This document shows, piece by piece, positions 35,591 through 47,515 of a stretch of DNA of 64,000 bases (the stretch's first letter is position 1; each line of letters starts with the position of its first letter). Source of the stretch: Carex sylvatica (lineage: Eukaryota; Streptophyta; Magnoliopsida; Poales; Cyperaceae). A program made the translations under genes and the position numbers. The stretch covers positions 372,001 to 436,000 of the forward strand of contig CAXKVR010000006.1 of the NCBI GenBank assembly GCA_964058845.1, written 5' to 3'. The notes under the pieces are model-generated. The model was not told where the DNA came from. It ran no database searches and saw only the letters and a program-made list of their open reading frames with translations.

Positions 35591-36177
35591 CCTTTAGACA
35601 GAAACAAAGTTAATAGGCCTGAAATTAAATTTCTGGGGATCAATGGGCTGGAAGATAATTCAGTTTGGGCTTCAACAATAAATGAAATGAGATTTGCGCT
35701 TGATCACATTTTGAAAACCTAATTTGGGCCTATGGTTTTGAATTTGATCACATTTTGAAAACCTAGAGCTTACAGCTGCACGCCTGCACTGAATTAATTT
35801 TATTGGAAAAATTTAAGATTAATTGATTTTTGAACTTTTAATTTTTGTCAGATATGGTTAGTTTGGAATCACAAATGCGGTCTGAATTAATTAAAATGTC
35901 AAAAGACACAATTGTTTCTAATAATTTCTTAATTCATTCCTTCATCTCAACATTTTAGGCTTTTAACATAGCTGCAACATCGCTCTTTGTTTGATTAGTA
36001 TCTTAAGACAAAAAAATAGGAAACAAAATAAAATCTTTTAGTTGTCTTCCTATTTTTGTTATATCTAAAATCATTGGCCTTTTTTTTTTTGGTTATATCT
36101 AAAATCATTGTTGGTATTTTAGAACAACAAAAAATAAGTTTGAAAGTATGCAGTGTTCTTATATAAATAATGCATTC

Positions 36178-36504
36178 TTACATTAGAAAGATTTGTTCTA
36201 GCAAAAAAAAAAATGAGAAATCAATCTTGATAATGAATCTTTAAAAAAATAAGAAGAAGAAGAAAATTGAAATGTAAATTGATATGTTGTTATTAGACAT
36301 ACAACAGCCTAAGTGTATGAATTCACATCGGCTGAAATTCCAATAGATTCAGACTCTAAGTGTATAGAACTAATTCATTTTTACATCAGAAAGATTTTTC
36401 TAGACAAGAAATAAAAGAAGAGAAATCAATCTTAATAATGAATCTTTAATAATTTTAAATAAAAAGAAAATTAAAAAGTAAATTATATGTTGTTATCAGA
36501 CATA
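36178..36504. repeat. Direct duplication with 203-bp period
   Basis: TTACATTAGAAAGATTTG at 36178 recurs as TTACATCAGAAAGATTT at 36381; both are followed by GAGAAATCAATCTT and AATGAATCTTTAA, and both end at TTGTTAT(T/C)AGACATAC. The second copy ends at the TSD of the element at 36505. Confidence 0.75.
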
Positions 36505-37179
36505 CTGAAAATTTGTTAGTTACCACCTCAATAATTCAAAATTAAACAACCCCACCCATATCTCTAAATTTGAATTCTTACCATGTATGCAGCTTCAGGA
36601 TGCACATCAAATTTTTCGGTGCGTCAACTCGAGATGAGCACCATTTTTTTTTTTTTTTGAAGTTTTGTTCTGTTATGTTCTACGTATAATTTGTAGTATA
36701 AAGCGTTGATCAGATTGTGCGTATAATTTGTAGCAATTTGTGCACAAACTTACTTGGTACAAAATGCTCATCATATTGCGCGTATAATTTGTGTAGTAAT
36801 TTTTAGTTTAAATTTAGTACACAATTTTATTTGTTAAACAAGTGTGTTTTATTTTCTATAATTACACTATCAAATTTGATATGTACATATAATTCTAAAT
36901 ACCGAAGAACAAAATAAAATAGAACTAAAAAAAAAAATTAGTCCAAAAATTTCAAACAAAACTAAACTAAACTAAAAAGAAAAGAAATTAGTGCGCACTC
37001 CCAGTATGCGCACCAAAAAATATAAAAATAATAATAATTTTGGTGTACATCCCAGCTCCTGCACCAAAAAATTTGGTGTGCATTCTGAAGTTGCATGCGT
37101 AATAAAATTGAAATTTGGAGATATGGTTAGTAGTTGTTTAATTTTGAATTATTGAGATGGTAACTAAAAAAAATTTCAG
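36505..37179. mobile_element. Mutator-like element with about 80-bp terminal inverted repeats
   Basis: Left CTGAAAATTTGTTAGTTACC and right GGTAACTAAAAAAAATTTCAG; the arms stay complementary through TTCAAAATTAAACAAC and CCATATCTC. Perfect 9-bp TSD TCAGACATA (36496-36504, 37180-37188). The interior has three phrases like GGTGCGCACTCCCAG / GGTGTACATCCCAGC, repeated in both orientations. No coding capacity. Confidence 0.86.
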
Positions 37180-37188
37180 TCAGACATA

Positions 37189-38393
37189 TAAATAGCCTAA
37201 CAAAAAAAAAGTGCAATTTAGGTATTATTTCTTGATGTATATAGGATCATTAATTTTGAATTTGGACAGTTGAAATTTTAAGACACCTTATATACAGTAA
37301 GTTGTACACCAAACCTCATCATATATAAACAAATTTTTTTGAATAATATAGATCGTGTATTTTTAAGTAATATAAATTATATTTATAATATTAAATTCCA
37401 AATTAAATTTTATTTTTAAAAGTTGTTAAAATTGTCAAAATAAAAATTATCTAAGTCATCTCCCAATGAATATAAAACAAGGTTGGTAATGTATGGCGCA
37501 CACAACGGATAGCAATTCGTTATGAACCAGTCGGTTACATCACTTTCAAGGAAGCATTATTGATTTAAAACAAAATAATATCTTAAGAAAATATCACTTT
37601 CAAGGGAAGCATCAATTTCTGAAATATCCCCATAAATGTCAATATAAACTCTTCTACAGGTTACCTAATCATTTGGACTCATACAACAAAGAGACTTATG
37701 TATATACGACTTTATAAAACTGAAAGACAAGTTGGTTTATTCATTTTGGAGATTGGTTAGGATCCATTGGTCCCCACAAGGCGGTTTGACCCGCTGTACC
37801 CGACTCGGTTTAGACGATTGGATTATTAATTCTATGTTTAACTAATATGTAAAATAATTGTGTATTATATACTGTTAATTTTATACTCAATATGATCACT
37901 CATATCATATGTAGTTTATAATTTATTCAGTATTAATGTGTCATATAGGAACTGGACCTTTTATGTGAGACTTAAGATGTAATATTCACTTTAATTATGA
38001 GCTGAATTGAATAATTAGAACATAATATAATTAATGGGTTCCTTGGTTGTATATAAAAATTTTGCCCCACAGAATAAAAAATATCATAAATGTATTTTTT
38101 TATTACAGCATTAAATAAGAGTGTGAGAGACTTCGGAGAAGACAGAACAAAAAAAGACTCTTTAAATAAGAGCGTGAGAGAGTTCAGAGAAGATAGAACA
38201 AAAAATACTTTCTATGGAGCCTTGGTATTATGAAAGAATTAAATTGATGGTGCTCTCATGTTTAAGGAAATATTAGTTCAGGTGTACTTCTGCACTTCAG
38301 TTTTATATTTAACACAAATGATCTTGCAGCAGTTGATGATAGTTTTTGTCGATCCCCCAACATAGATTGGTCCAACAATTTGGGGTTAATTAA
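37189..38393. other. AT-rich intergenic DNA with a 51-bp tandem duplication
   Basis: No gene. At 38111-38210 the block TTAAATAAGAGTGTGAGAGA... is present twice in tandem with about 51-bp period and a few mismatches. Confidence 0.5.
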
Positions 38394-38710
38394 GGGGTGC
38401 AAACGAGTTTGATATTATCCGACCGTATCTGCATATGTATTCGAAAATTAGATACGGATATCCAATATCCGTACGGATACGGATATAGTTTTGAATTTCA
38501 ATTATCAGTATTCGAATATTAGATATATATCATATAGTTTATTATAAATTATGAAAATATTTATGTATATATCTACGAATATCCGCTATCCGATCCGTAT
38601 CTGTATGTATCCGTCTAATATCCAATCCGTATCCGTATCCAGAAATTAAAAGTGGATACGTATATGATTTTACCACTATCCGATCTGTATTCGATCCGTT
38701 TGCACCCCTA
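38394..38710. mobile_element. hAT-like MITE with GTATCCG repeats
   Basis: Ends AGGGGTGCAAACG and CGTTTGCACCCCT are exact inverted repeats. Subterminal GGATACGGATA / TATCCGTATCC motifs resemble those of 2328-3707, with which it shares the AGGGGTG end. The flanks do not give a convincing TSD. Confidence 0.72.
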
Positions 38711-39178
38711 GGTTGCGATGTTGGGTTGGGTTGAGGGAAGTGGGTTTCTAACAGATATCAAACTTATCCGCGTTGAGTTTGTGCATGCAAATTTAAATTT
38801 GCACTAATCTCAACATGAATATAAAATGTTTGCGTGAATCTCGACAAGAATTAGATGATTTAGATCAGACATTAGATCGGACCGTTGAACCCCTCCTCTA
38901 TGTTAAATGAGATTGATTTACTTAAAATTTACACAATTTGATTAAAACTCATATCGTCTTTATTAACTCAAATTTTAAGTTAATGTACAATGAATTTGAA
39001 TCGTCCGATCTATATTAGTTGAATATTAAAAGGCATCGTACATTTCATGTCGGGCTGGATTGGTCCGGATCTTAATTGGACGGTCGATATCCATTAACTC
39101 AAATTGGATTGGAATTTTGGGTTGGATTCGGACTTCCGTAACTTATTGGATCCGGGTTTAGTTAAAACTTCAACCAAA
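38711..39178. other. Intergenic DNA, possible degraded GAGTTAATG MITE
   Basis: The hairpin TTAACTCAAATTTTAAGTTAA near 38960 and TTAACTCAAATTGGATTGGA near 39103 resemble arms of the GAGTTAATG MITE family; boundaries cannot be set. Confidence 0.4.
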
Positions 39179-39300
39179 TTGACTTTTTTTTTTTTTGAAA
39201 ATCTTCGCAGAGGCTGCGAAGTCGTGAGAAAAAATTGAACTTTCAATTTTTGAGTACGACAACTCTATAATATTTTTCTAGCAAATTAAATTACAAGTAA
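39179..39300 (-). mobile_element. SINE remnant, reverse orientation
   Basis: Read on the minus strand it resembles 34066-34200: a box B-like segment, TTTTTTCTCACGACTTCGC, then GCCTCTGCGAAGATTTTC. The poly-T at 39184-39196 corresponds to the A tail. The box A region is not preserved. Confidence 0.5.
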
Positions 39301-40435
39301 AAGGGCTCTGGATTGAGACGATATCTGGTCCGTTTATTTCATATTATATTCATATGAAATTCTTTATTTATTTATTTGTATATTATTTTTAAGCTGTGCA
39401 TGTATTTATGTAGCACAGGTATCAAGCCGCATGTATCATTTAGGGCATGTTCGTCGTGTCACTGTGTCTGTGGGTAAAATAAAATTACTCCAAATAAATT
39501 TTTATTTTTTCACACACACAGTATTTCGGTCATTCAAATTTTTATTTCTGTTCCCAGTTGGTAGTGGAATACGCCCTTAGTTAAATACAAAGTTAATTTG
39601 CTCGTTATGAATAAAACAAATTGAAGATGAAATATATTTCTTGTATGATTAGACATTACCAAAAATAAATATATCTCAATTTTTCTTATCACATGTAATG
39701 ATCAATCTAGTGCAATATTTATGTGATGTCAATCATAGCATTACATATTACAGGGGATTGATGGCTGTTGGCTTCGGTCGGTAGTGTTTATCTAACCTGA
39801 GTCCTCTATTACAATTTCTGTGTAACCATTTATGTTGCAAGACAACTCGTGTGCCACTTACCGGGAATTTGTATCCTCTGAGTTAACTCAAATTTTGAGT
39901 TAAGGTTTTAAATCGGTACTAATATTAAAGGACCATGTTCGTTATAGGCGTGAACTGAATTTGTCTGATTTTTCATCGCTTAGTCTATCATTAATACAGA
40001 AAATGCAGTATGTATTAATATTTTCTGCGGTACTGCATTCTATAAAAATATTTAAAACTAGATAACTTTAATTTAAACTTGCTCAGAATGCATACAATTC
40101 CTGTCATGTTAGTTTAAAATGGACGGTGAGTTGGTGCGGTTACCTCACTGAATCCGAACTCTGCCTAGTCGGCTACTTGTCAGTAACTTTATAATAAGCT
40201 TGGTAACAAATATGTTGGTCACATTAAATCCAACAAATATAAAAAGTAGCACCCCTATTCATCAGTCATCAACACTGTGTTGTCTGGTCAATTATTATCC
40301 TTAATTTCAGCTATGTGAAAATGCCAATTCATCAAAATAGAATGTCTTTGCCATGTGACCTACAGTTCAGTTTAATAATATAAAATTAAATCATCCATAA
40401 ACATGCAGGTTAAAGTGTGAAAATGTCATTTATAG
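39301..40435. other. AT-rich intergenic DNA, no gene seen
   Basis: Around 39877 there is GTATCCTCTGAGTTAACTC, a probable single arm of the GAGTTAATG MITE family. No coding region. Confidence 0.45.
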
Positions 40436-40630
40436 CAGTATTGTAAATAATGGTATGTGATCGTTGGACGGACAGAGTATCATCAAACGATTAATCGAGA
40501 ATAATAAAAAATAATTTGCTATAATTAGAAATAATTAATCGATTAGTCAAAAAAATACATAATAGTTTGGTCACCGCTAATGACTAATCAACCGATTAGT
40601 CAACCTAAACAGACATTTTTTACAACACTG
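40436..40630. mobile_element. hAT-type MITE (CAGTGTTGTAAA family), intact
   Basis: Ends CAGTATTGTAAATAATGG and TTTTTTACAACACTG. Perfect 8-bp TSD ATTTATAG (40428-40435, 40631-40638). Internal CGATTAGTC / GACTAATCAACCGATTAG motifs match the copy at 5253-5418 in opposite orientation. Confidence 0.87.
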
Positions 40631-40754
40631 ATTTATAGTCAAAATCATAAAATAAGAATCAGTATACATCATTAAAGACCACATGTTAGAAATTCTATTA
40701 ATTTTTTGTAAACATTTACAATTAGAAATTTTAATTTTCATATGTTCTCAGAGT

Positions 40755-41296
40755 TAGGGTTGTCAAAAAAGCTCGTGGGTTGTGATTCGAAATAAAAAAA
40801 AAATTGCAATTAATTTGTTCGATTGAAGTTTGTTCTGAAAAAAATCAAATCAGTTCGGTTCGAATCTTATTCAAACTCAAACTCAAATTAGGTATAGTCC
40901 GTTCGAAATTGGTTCGCGAACTATTTAGGTTCAAATCTCAAATTAACATGTATCATTCAAATAATCAAATTAGATCAACGTTAGTGGCTCAGTGCAAAAT
41001 CAAGATTTCATTTCAAATATGTATAAATAGGTACCTGATATGATCAAATAAGATCCAATACAGTGCTTAGTTTACGCTATCCAATTTAAAAAATAATAAT
41101 AACTAAGAGCGGTAGGGCTGCCAAAAAGAGCTCGTAGTTTGTGATTAGATTGATTTCGATTCGAAATTTTTTTGCAATTAACTCATTCGATTGAAGTTCG
41201 TTCAGAAATAAATCAAATCAATTCAGTTCGAATGTTATTCAAACTCAAACTTAAATTAGAGTAAATTTAATTTAGTTTGATTCGTTTGCAGGCCTA
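40755..41296. mobile_element. hAT-like element with internally duplicated left end
   Basis: Starts TAGGGTTGTCAAAAAAGCTC and ends TTTGCAGGCCTA; flanks CTCAGAGT and CTCAGAAT match at 7 of 8. The left end recurs internally at about 41108 (TAGGGCTGCCAAAAAGAGCT), followed by the same GATTCGA and GTTCGAAT motifs. The short frame over it is a translated repeat. Confidence 0.7.
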
Positions 41297-41780
41297 CTCA
41301 GAATCAAGTTCACATAAAATCTGAAAATTAAAGAAACTGAATTAATAATGCACTTGATTAATTTATAAAAGCATAATTAACACATGAGTTCAATAGGTTT
41401 CCTTGTTTATTAATTATTACACCAACCATGTGGAAACACAGAAATCAAATTTTGTAAAATTTCAATTAAAATGCAAGTAGGTAGGTCACATGTACAATTA
41501 AAAAAAATGCTTTAAAAAGGTAGAAAGATCATATGTACAATTAAAATACCAAGTAAAGGAAGGATTTTAATTTTGCTTGATAAGAAAATGGGGAGGTGAT
41601 AAAGGCAAATTTGATTTAAATTCCTAGTTAATTTTAAATAATAATGACAACAAATATTTTAAAGATGAAAATAATAAAATTATCCAAACTAATTTAATTT
41701 TAACGCACACACAAACATATAAGTGTCATCGTGTATGCGCAATGAGTGAAAAAAAATGAACTAGTTGCACACAAGCATAT
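41297..41780. other. AT-rich intergenic DNA, no gene seen
   Basis: No supported feature other than low-complexity AT runs. Confidence 0.5.
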
Positions 41781-42074
41781 CCGAAATTTTAAATATACAA
41801 TATCCTAAAAAAAAAAAATCAAACCACCACTTTTTTTTTAAAATTTGAATTTTGACACGGTCGCATCGCTTAAATGCAGCCACTTTTATGCGGGCCGCAT
41901 CTAAGAGATACGGCCCATTTTTTTGGTTTTCTTCTCGTGCACGACAGTTCAATCTAAACAAAAAAAGGGTGGTCGCATCACCTAGATGCGGCCGTGTCAA
42001 AATTCGAATTTTTCAAAAACCGTGGTGATTTGATTTATCTTTTTTTGGGGGTATGGTATATTTAAAAATTTCGG
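41781..42074. mobile_element. Mutator-like foldback MITE (CCGAAATTTTTA family)
   Basis: Ends CCGAAATTTTAAATATAC and TATATTTAAAAATTTCGG. The arms pair nearly throughout, including GACACGGTCGCATC and its mirror GATGCGGCCGTGTC. Perfect 9-bp TSD CAAGCATAT (41772-41780, 42075-42083). GC-rich GCGGCCGCAT-like motifs occur inside an otherwise AT-rich element. Confidence 0.88.
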
Positions 42075-42083
42075 CAAGCATAT

Positions 42084-42988
42084 TACTAGATTTTTTAATA
42101 AAGAATAAAATATGAAATTTATAAATTTAAAATAATTTTAATAGAAAAAAATCAAAAATAAATTGAATAAATTTGTGATCTTTGAAATTGAGAAGAGTAT
42201 ATATGATATTATAGATTTTACTCATTTTAGAAAAAAAGAGATACATAATTTTAATTTTGAAAAATATACATGAAATCCTATCTTTTAGGAAAAGTGCAAA
42301 GCAGACCGATTTTTTTTTAATATCCAAAATTAAATAAAAAATATGAAATACACTCAGGTCAGCTGTTTTTATTTTTTTTAAATGTCCATACCGGTAAAAA
42401 AATAACTGGTTCGAATTTAAATTAGGACCAGTCATTTTTTGAACGATCAAGTGTATATTTTTCTTTTCTATTTCAGACCCTATAAATATATAAATACTCT
42501 GTTTCTCTCTCCTCCGCATCACAACTCACTCAAACTCACTAGAAGAGAAAGACCAGAAGAGAGAGAGGAAGATATGTACAAGTTCTAACCATTGAACATT
42601 AAAGGGGACATTGCAATTAAGGTATAAAATAGGGACAATTTTGAGAAATCTGTGTGATATATTTTAATTTAAACAGCCTCCATCAATATCAGGAGACATG
42701 TGGAAAAAGAGAGTTGGAAGTTTGGGACAATAAGTGTCAACAACCTTTTGGTACTAAGTGGCACAAAGGCAAAAGAAATAAAAATAAAAAATACATCCTA
42801 CAAATTGTTAATGCAAACAATTATAGCTTTATTTTTTTATTGCCTAGAAGTGAAGGATGGATGTGAGTTCGGATCCAGTCAAAGTATCACATCCTGTTTT
42901 AATCTGTTATGAATCTTAAAATTGATTTCAAATGCTCGTGCATTTCAGGCAGGTCTGAAAAAAATTTATCGAACCGGAAGATAAAAAT
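42084..42988. other. AT-rich intergenic DNA, no gene seen
   Basis: Short frames (for example minus 42127-42522) are Lys/Phe/Ile-rich, as expected of AT-rich noncoding DNA; none resembles a protein family. Confidence 0.5.
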
Positions 42989-43318
42989 CCGAATTTTTTT
43001 TGTAAACAATATTAAAAAAAATAAAAAAATAAATCACCTTAAATTATGGGAATTTCGAAAAATATCAGAACCTCCAAGTCAATTTGCAGCTTTATTATTG
43101 GGGGTTCTAGATTGGTTTGGAGACCCCTCAAAATCTAAGTATATTTAATATTACAGTGTATTTTTAGATTTTTTTGGAGGCTGCCAAGCCAACCTGCAGC
43201 CTCCCCAATAAGACCGCAGATTGGCTTGGTGATCCTGGACCCTAGTATTTTTTAAAATCCCCCAAAACAAGGTTTTTTGGTTTTTTGTTTTTTAATATGG
43301 TATAAATAAAAAATTTGG
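42989..43318. mobile_element. Mutator-like MITE (CCGAAATTTTT family), degraded
   Basis: Left CCGAATTTTTTTTGTAAAC and right GGTATAAATAAAAAATTTGG; flanks GATAAAAAT and GATAAAAGG match at 7 of 9. The inside contains inverted copies of CCAAGTCAATTTGCAG / CTGCAGnnTCCCCAATAAG-type sequence, as in 16278-17026 and 48447-48712. Confidence 0.7.
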
Positions 43319-43556
43319 GATAAAAGGAGCCTAATTATTCCCAAAATATATCCCGAGCGAGTCCTCCAAGTACTTAATGTCTAACTTCCATTTTCAGCAT
43401 CCATATTCGATCTTTTAAAGTTTTATTTGTAACATTTTAACATTTGAATCTCTATCTGCAAGCAACTAAATTCTAAATCTGTGTAGTTTTAACTTCTAAT
43501 AACTTTTGTATTCAAGTCAGAAAAGGAAATATTCCTTTCATCCACTATTTTTTTCT

Positions 43557-44005
43557 TTGATCATTCTTGTTCATTTTCACGATGTTCCGTGATGAATTTT
43601 GCGAATAAAAAAAATATAAATATTTTACTCTTTTTTTTTTTCAAATGAGATCCATGAAGAAATACTTTTGAGTTTTTTTTTAAGTCTTTTTTTTTGTAAA
43701 GTAAAGCCCATGAGCACTATTTAAATGTTTGACACAACTACTTTTAACGATTATACAGAGGTTTAAATGCGTGATACTATATGATAGACATCAGAGGTTT
43801 AAATGATTGTAGATTTAGGTTTAAAAATTGAAAAATTTAAAGTCCTCATGAGATTTACTTAAAAAATGATTTCAAAATAACTCAAAAGTATTTCTTAATG
43901 GATCTCATTTGAAAAAGAAAAATCCGAGTAGAAAACGCTCGTAATTTTAGATTCGTAAAATTCATCACGGGTCGTTGGAAAAATGTACGAGGATGATCAG
44001 AGAAA
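43557..44005. mobile_element. Foldback element inside the 2.3-kb TIR element
   Basis: The arm TTTGATCATTCTTGTTCATT ... GATGAATTTTGCGAA (43557-43605) pairs with TTCGTAAAATTCATCACGGG ... GATGATCAGAG (43953-44005); a second paired segment is CAAATGAGATCCATGAAG / CTTAATGGATCTCATTTG. No TSD. Confidence 0.6.
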
Positions 44006-45274
44006 AATTAAAAAGGGGAGCGCTATTTTCTGATCAACAATTGCAAAAATAAGAGCTGAGAGAATTTTTTTCACTCTATACCTGTTTTACCCTTCTCCTC
44101 TCTTAAATCTGTCTAATTAATTGACAAAGTTAATAAAGAAAAAAAGTTATTCAAGGAATCAGATCTAGAAACATCATTACCTTTTTAGTACAGTGCATGA
44201 TTCAATAGGAGCAATGTCGTACCAGTACTAAAAACATCATTATCTACCTTATGGTCTAAAAATAATGAAGGTGAAAGAGAAAATATAAATCAAATGAAAC
44301 ATGTTAAAACTTAGATCCATACTAACTGGTACAGAAATATGTAGTGCCTGGTACATATCGTAACAAGAACTTGAATAATGCAATTGAACATTTTTTGCTA
44401 TTCTCATTAAAAATATTTTCAACTATTTATAATGAAGTGTAGAGCATGCGTGCGCCTCAACATTTGAAAAGAAAAATTGAATAATCTCAAAAATTTATTT
44501 ATGCAACTTTAATCACTTAGTTTTGTTGTTGTCAAAAAATTTCTCATAGGTGCGGCTTTTAAGTGAAAAGATACGTCGTCTTCAAAGAAAAAGAAATTTT
44601 GAAGTATGCAATATATTTAATGGTTTTACTCCAAAGCTAGATGGAAATACAAATATTTTGTTCTCAATGGCGCCGTGCAAACAATGTTAATTTTATCAAA
44701 TTTAGGTTACTTGTAATTAAGCATGTATAAAATGTACCAATCTCCTTAATCCTTATAGATACATATGCTTCCATTGATTCTCTGATTTATACTTTTATTT
44801 ATTCTCTCATTCCACCGATATGCAAAGTGTTTTAATATTTTGTAAGCGTAGGAGTTGCAGGTATTAAAAGATTAAACCTATAAATTTTATTATAGTCTTT
44901 ATATTCTATATATTTTCTGTTCTTAAAGAAATTCATATTAATTTATTTATTTAAACAATGGACATCATCAGAGAATATGTAAATAGGTAATAGGGTACTT
45001 TTTGCGTAGGACATTAGGCATTGTAAATATGTAATTATGTATATATGTGAGTCTACCTAACTTAGGAGGTGTTGTAAAAATATTTTTCTATTTTTAATAC
45101 AATTGCTGGTGGGTATCTGATTTGCCAACTTTAAAAAACTTTCTTTATTTTTCTCTTTAACATTTCTTTGTTAACTTTTTGTATTAATGAGGCAAATATA
45201 AGAGAGAGAAAGTGTTGAAGAGTAAAACAAGTATTTAGAGAAATAGCACTCTCCAACTAAAACATAGTGGGTAA

Positions 45275-45512
45275 GGCCATGTTTGGTTGTGGAGTAAGAG
45301 GTGGAGTAAACATCTTACTCCATGTTTAAGGAGCCAAACGAGGAATAAATAGAAGGAGTAAGATGGAGTAAGAGGTGAGTTAAATCGGAATAACTTACTC
45401 TACCTAGAGAGGTGGTTTAGCTTACTCCACCAAACATGATTAACTTACTCCATCTTAGTTTGGAGTAAGTAATTTACTCCGGTTTAAAGTTACCCCACAA
45501 CTAAACATGACC
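45275..45512. mobile_element. Harbinger (Tourist-like) MITE
   Basis: Ends GGCCATGTTTGGTTGTGG and CCACAACTAAACATGACC with a perfect 3-bp TSD TAA (45272-45274, 45513-45515). Interior GGAGTAAG / CTTACTCC motifs in both orientations. Confidence 0.87.
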
Positions 45513-45692
45513 TAAAAGAATATTTCTTTGTTTTGGCTTGGAGACAAAAGCAGTTAAGAGTTAAAACTACACAGATTTAGAATTTAGTTGCTTGCAGCTA
45601 GAGTTAAATGCTTGTGAGTAGCATTTTAAAATGTTATAAATAAAACTTTAAAAGTTTGAATATAGACGCTGAAAATGATAGTTAGACAAAAT

Positions 45693-46350
45693 TGAAAAAC
45701 TTTTTATATTAAACTAGTTGAGGAACACGCCATGGTATGATAGCTGGGGAGATCAGAACATTTCTCTTTTAATAATTGATCATATATGAGTTAAAATTTT
45801 TGAACATATATACCGTATACAAATTATCACATGCTAAAATTAATGAGATAAGCCATTCTTTTCTCTATTATATGGTATTTAAATATTGATTTTCGAGAAC
45901 AAAAATGCCTCCCATAAAAATATTGTCTAATTCATGCACAAAACATTGTTTTTTTAATATCATAAAGTTAATATTAGAAGGGAAAGATTTCTCTCCTCCG
46001 GAATAGATCGTACTTTCAAAAAACAAGTGGCATCTGATGAGCATTAGATCAAAATCAGTTTAATATGTGATCAGAACTGTTCAATTCACATCAAAATTTG
46101 TGCATATTACGTGTGACTGAACGGATGCATTTGGATATATACAAGCATCAATTCAAATTTTTAAGGTACAAAAAATAAAGATTCAACAACAACAAGGTCT
46201 TTAGTCCCAAATAAGTTGAGGTAAGCTATACAAAAAATAAAGATTCACATTCCACAAATAGATAGAGAAAGATTGGGTGTGATCAATTGACCTTAATACT
46301 CTAACTTACAGTTGTTTTCTGAATAATATGTTTGTGTAGATACCAATAGA
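45693..46350. other. AT-rich intergenic DNA with a short SINE 3'-end relic
   Basis: At 46184-46230 the phrase CAACAACAACAAGGTCTTTAGTCCCAAATAAG reads, on the minus strand, like the conserved 3' end of plant Au-type SINEs, which end in a TTG repeat. Split as CAACAACAACAAGG and TCTTTAGTCCCAAATAAG. The body of the SINE is absent. A similar relic (CAACAACAACAACC, TAGTCCCAAATAATG) is in the first coding-region intron of the gene at 52167. Confidence 0.5.
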
Positions 46351-46540
46351 GGGATCTGTATCCTCTCAAGTACCTGACTCAAGCAAATTGAAACTGACAG
46401 GCCAGATTAATTATAGTCAGATCAGACTCAATCCAGTTCCTGTGGAGACTGTATGGGTCCATTTTGAGATTCGTGCCAGGCTAAAAGAACCGTCTAATTG
46501 TAATTGTGCTCAGTCAGATAACCCGAGAGAATGCGAATTC
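46351..46540. mobile_element. MITE of the CCTGACTCA...AATTG family
   Basis: Left GATCTGTATCCTCTCAAG then TACCTGACTCAAGCAAATTG; right CAGTCAGATAACCCGAGAG and ATGCGAATTC, forming imperfect inverted repeats. Related to the pair at 31254-31702. TSD not resolved. Confidence 0.62.
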
Positions 46541-47091
46541 GATCTCGACAGAGACATAATTGCTATTGCTGCAGCAACAAATATACATAAAAGAGAAAAA
46601 AAAAAGTTACAACTAGCATTTGAAATCTCCGCTATAATTAACTACTATTAGTAAACTATTTAACATTGACAGAACATCATTTTAATTTCTTCTTTAGTGA
46701 AAGGCTCTTTTGCTCGCTAACAGTAATATAATGATGAGCAAAAGAAATTGCTACTTTTGTTTTATTCTGTGATGATAACTTCAGTGGAACTCTGTCTAGT
46801 GGGCCCAACTTTTTTTTTTAAACTGAAAGGGAGATTCGCTCAAAATTTTGTGCTCTACTCCAACCAAGAGCATCAGAATTCAGAAAAGTGTCAACGATAA
46901 AAGAGATTTAATTTGACTACCTAACTAACCAATGGGACCATCAATAAATCTCTTGTGTTCTAACTAACACATCTCCTCACATTGACTTATTTAAATTTTT
47001 CTTCATAAATATATAAAAAAAGTAGAGCCTAGAAATTAGAAAAAGAAAAAGAAAAAGTAGAGCATGAAGACCTAAGTAAAGGCTATAAAGC

Positions 47092-47515
47092 GAGGTTGGC
47101 TACTATGCTTATATAAGCATATCCCCACATATGCTTATAACTCATTTTTGTACTTCCAATGTCCAAATGGTCGATCGGAACCGTTCATCTTGTTCTCCAT
47201 ATTAATATGTGTTTGGAAACTAAATTTTACATTTTTCTGAATTTTTTTACTATTTATTAAGCCACTTGAAAATTATTAATCCAACGGTGGCTGCTGATTT
47301 TACTGTTTTGTGCAGCCACCGTTGGATCAGCGATTTTCAAAGTGGCTTAATAAATAGTAAAAAAATTCAGAAAAATGTAAAATTTAGTTTCCAAGCACAT
47401 ATTAATATGGAGAACAAGATGAACGGTTCCGATCGACCATTTGGACATTGGAAGTACAAAAATGAGTTATAAGCATATGTGGGGATATGCTTATATAAGC
47501 ATAGTAGCCAACCTC
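47092..47515. mobile_element. Foldback MITE (GATCCGAACCGTTCA family) with 9-bp TSD
   Basis: Ends GAGGTTGGCTACTATGC and GCATAGTAGCCAACCTC. Nearly the whole length is palindromic, including CATCTTGTTCTCCATATT and its mirror, and the centre CCAACGGTGGCTGCTG / CAGCCACCGTTGG. Perfect 9-bp TSD CTATAAAGC (47083-47091, 47516-47524), which places the family with Mutator-like elements. Confidence 0.9.

Larger units (their letters stand above)
43380..45692. mobile_element. About 2.3-kb element with about 150-bp terminal inverted repeats
   Basis: The left block from TGTCTAACTTCCATTTTCAG through TAAATTCTAAATCTGTGTAG (43378-43500) is found inverted at 45560-45692 (CTACACAGATTTAGAATTTA ... CTGAAAATGATAGTTAGACA). 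This looks like the long TIRs of a Mutator-like or foldback element. Inside are another foldback (43557-44005) and a Harbinger-type MITE (45275-45512). I found no transposase fragment and no clean TSD. Confidence 0.65.

Noticed and set aside
42127..42522. 131-codon minus-strand frame
   Set aside because: Lys/Ile/Phe-rich composition is typical of random frames in AT-rich DNA; no motif seen.
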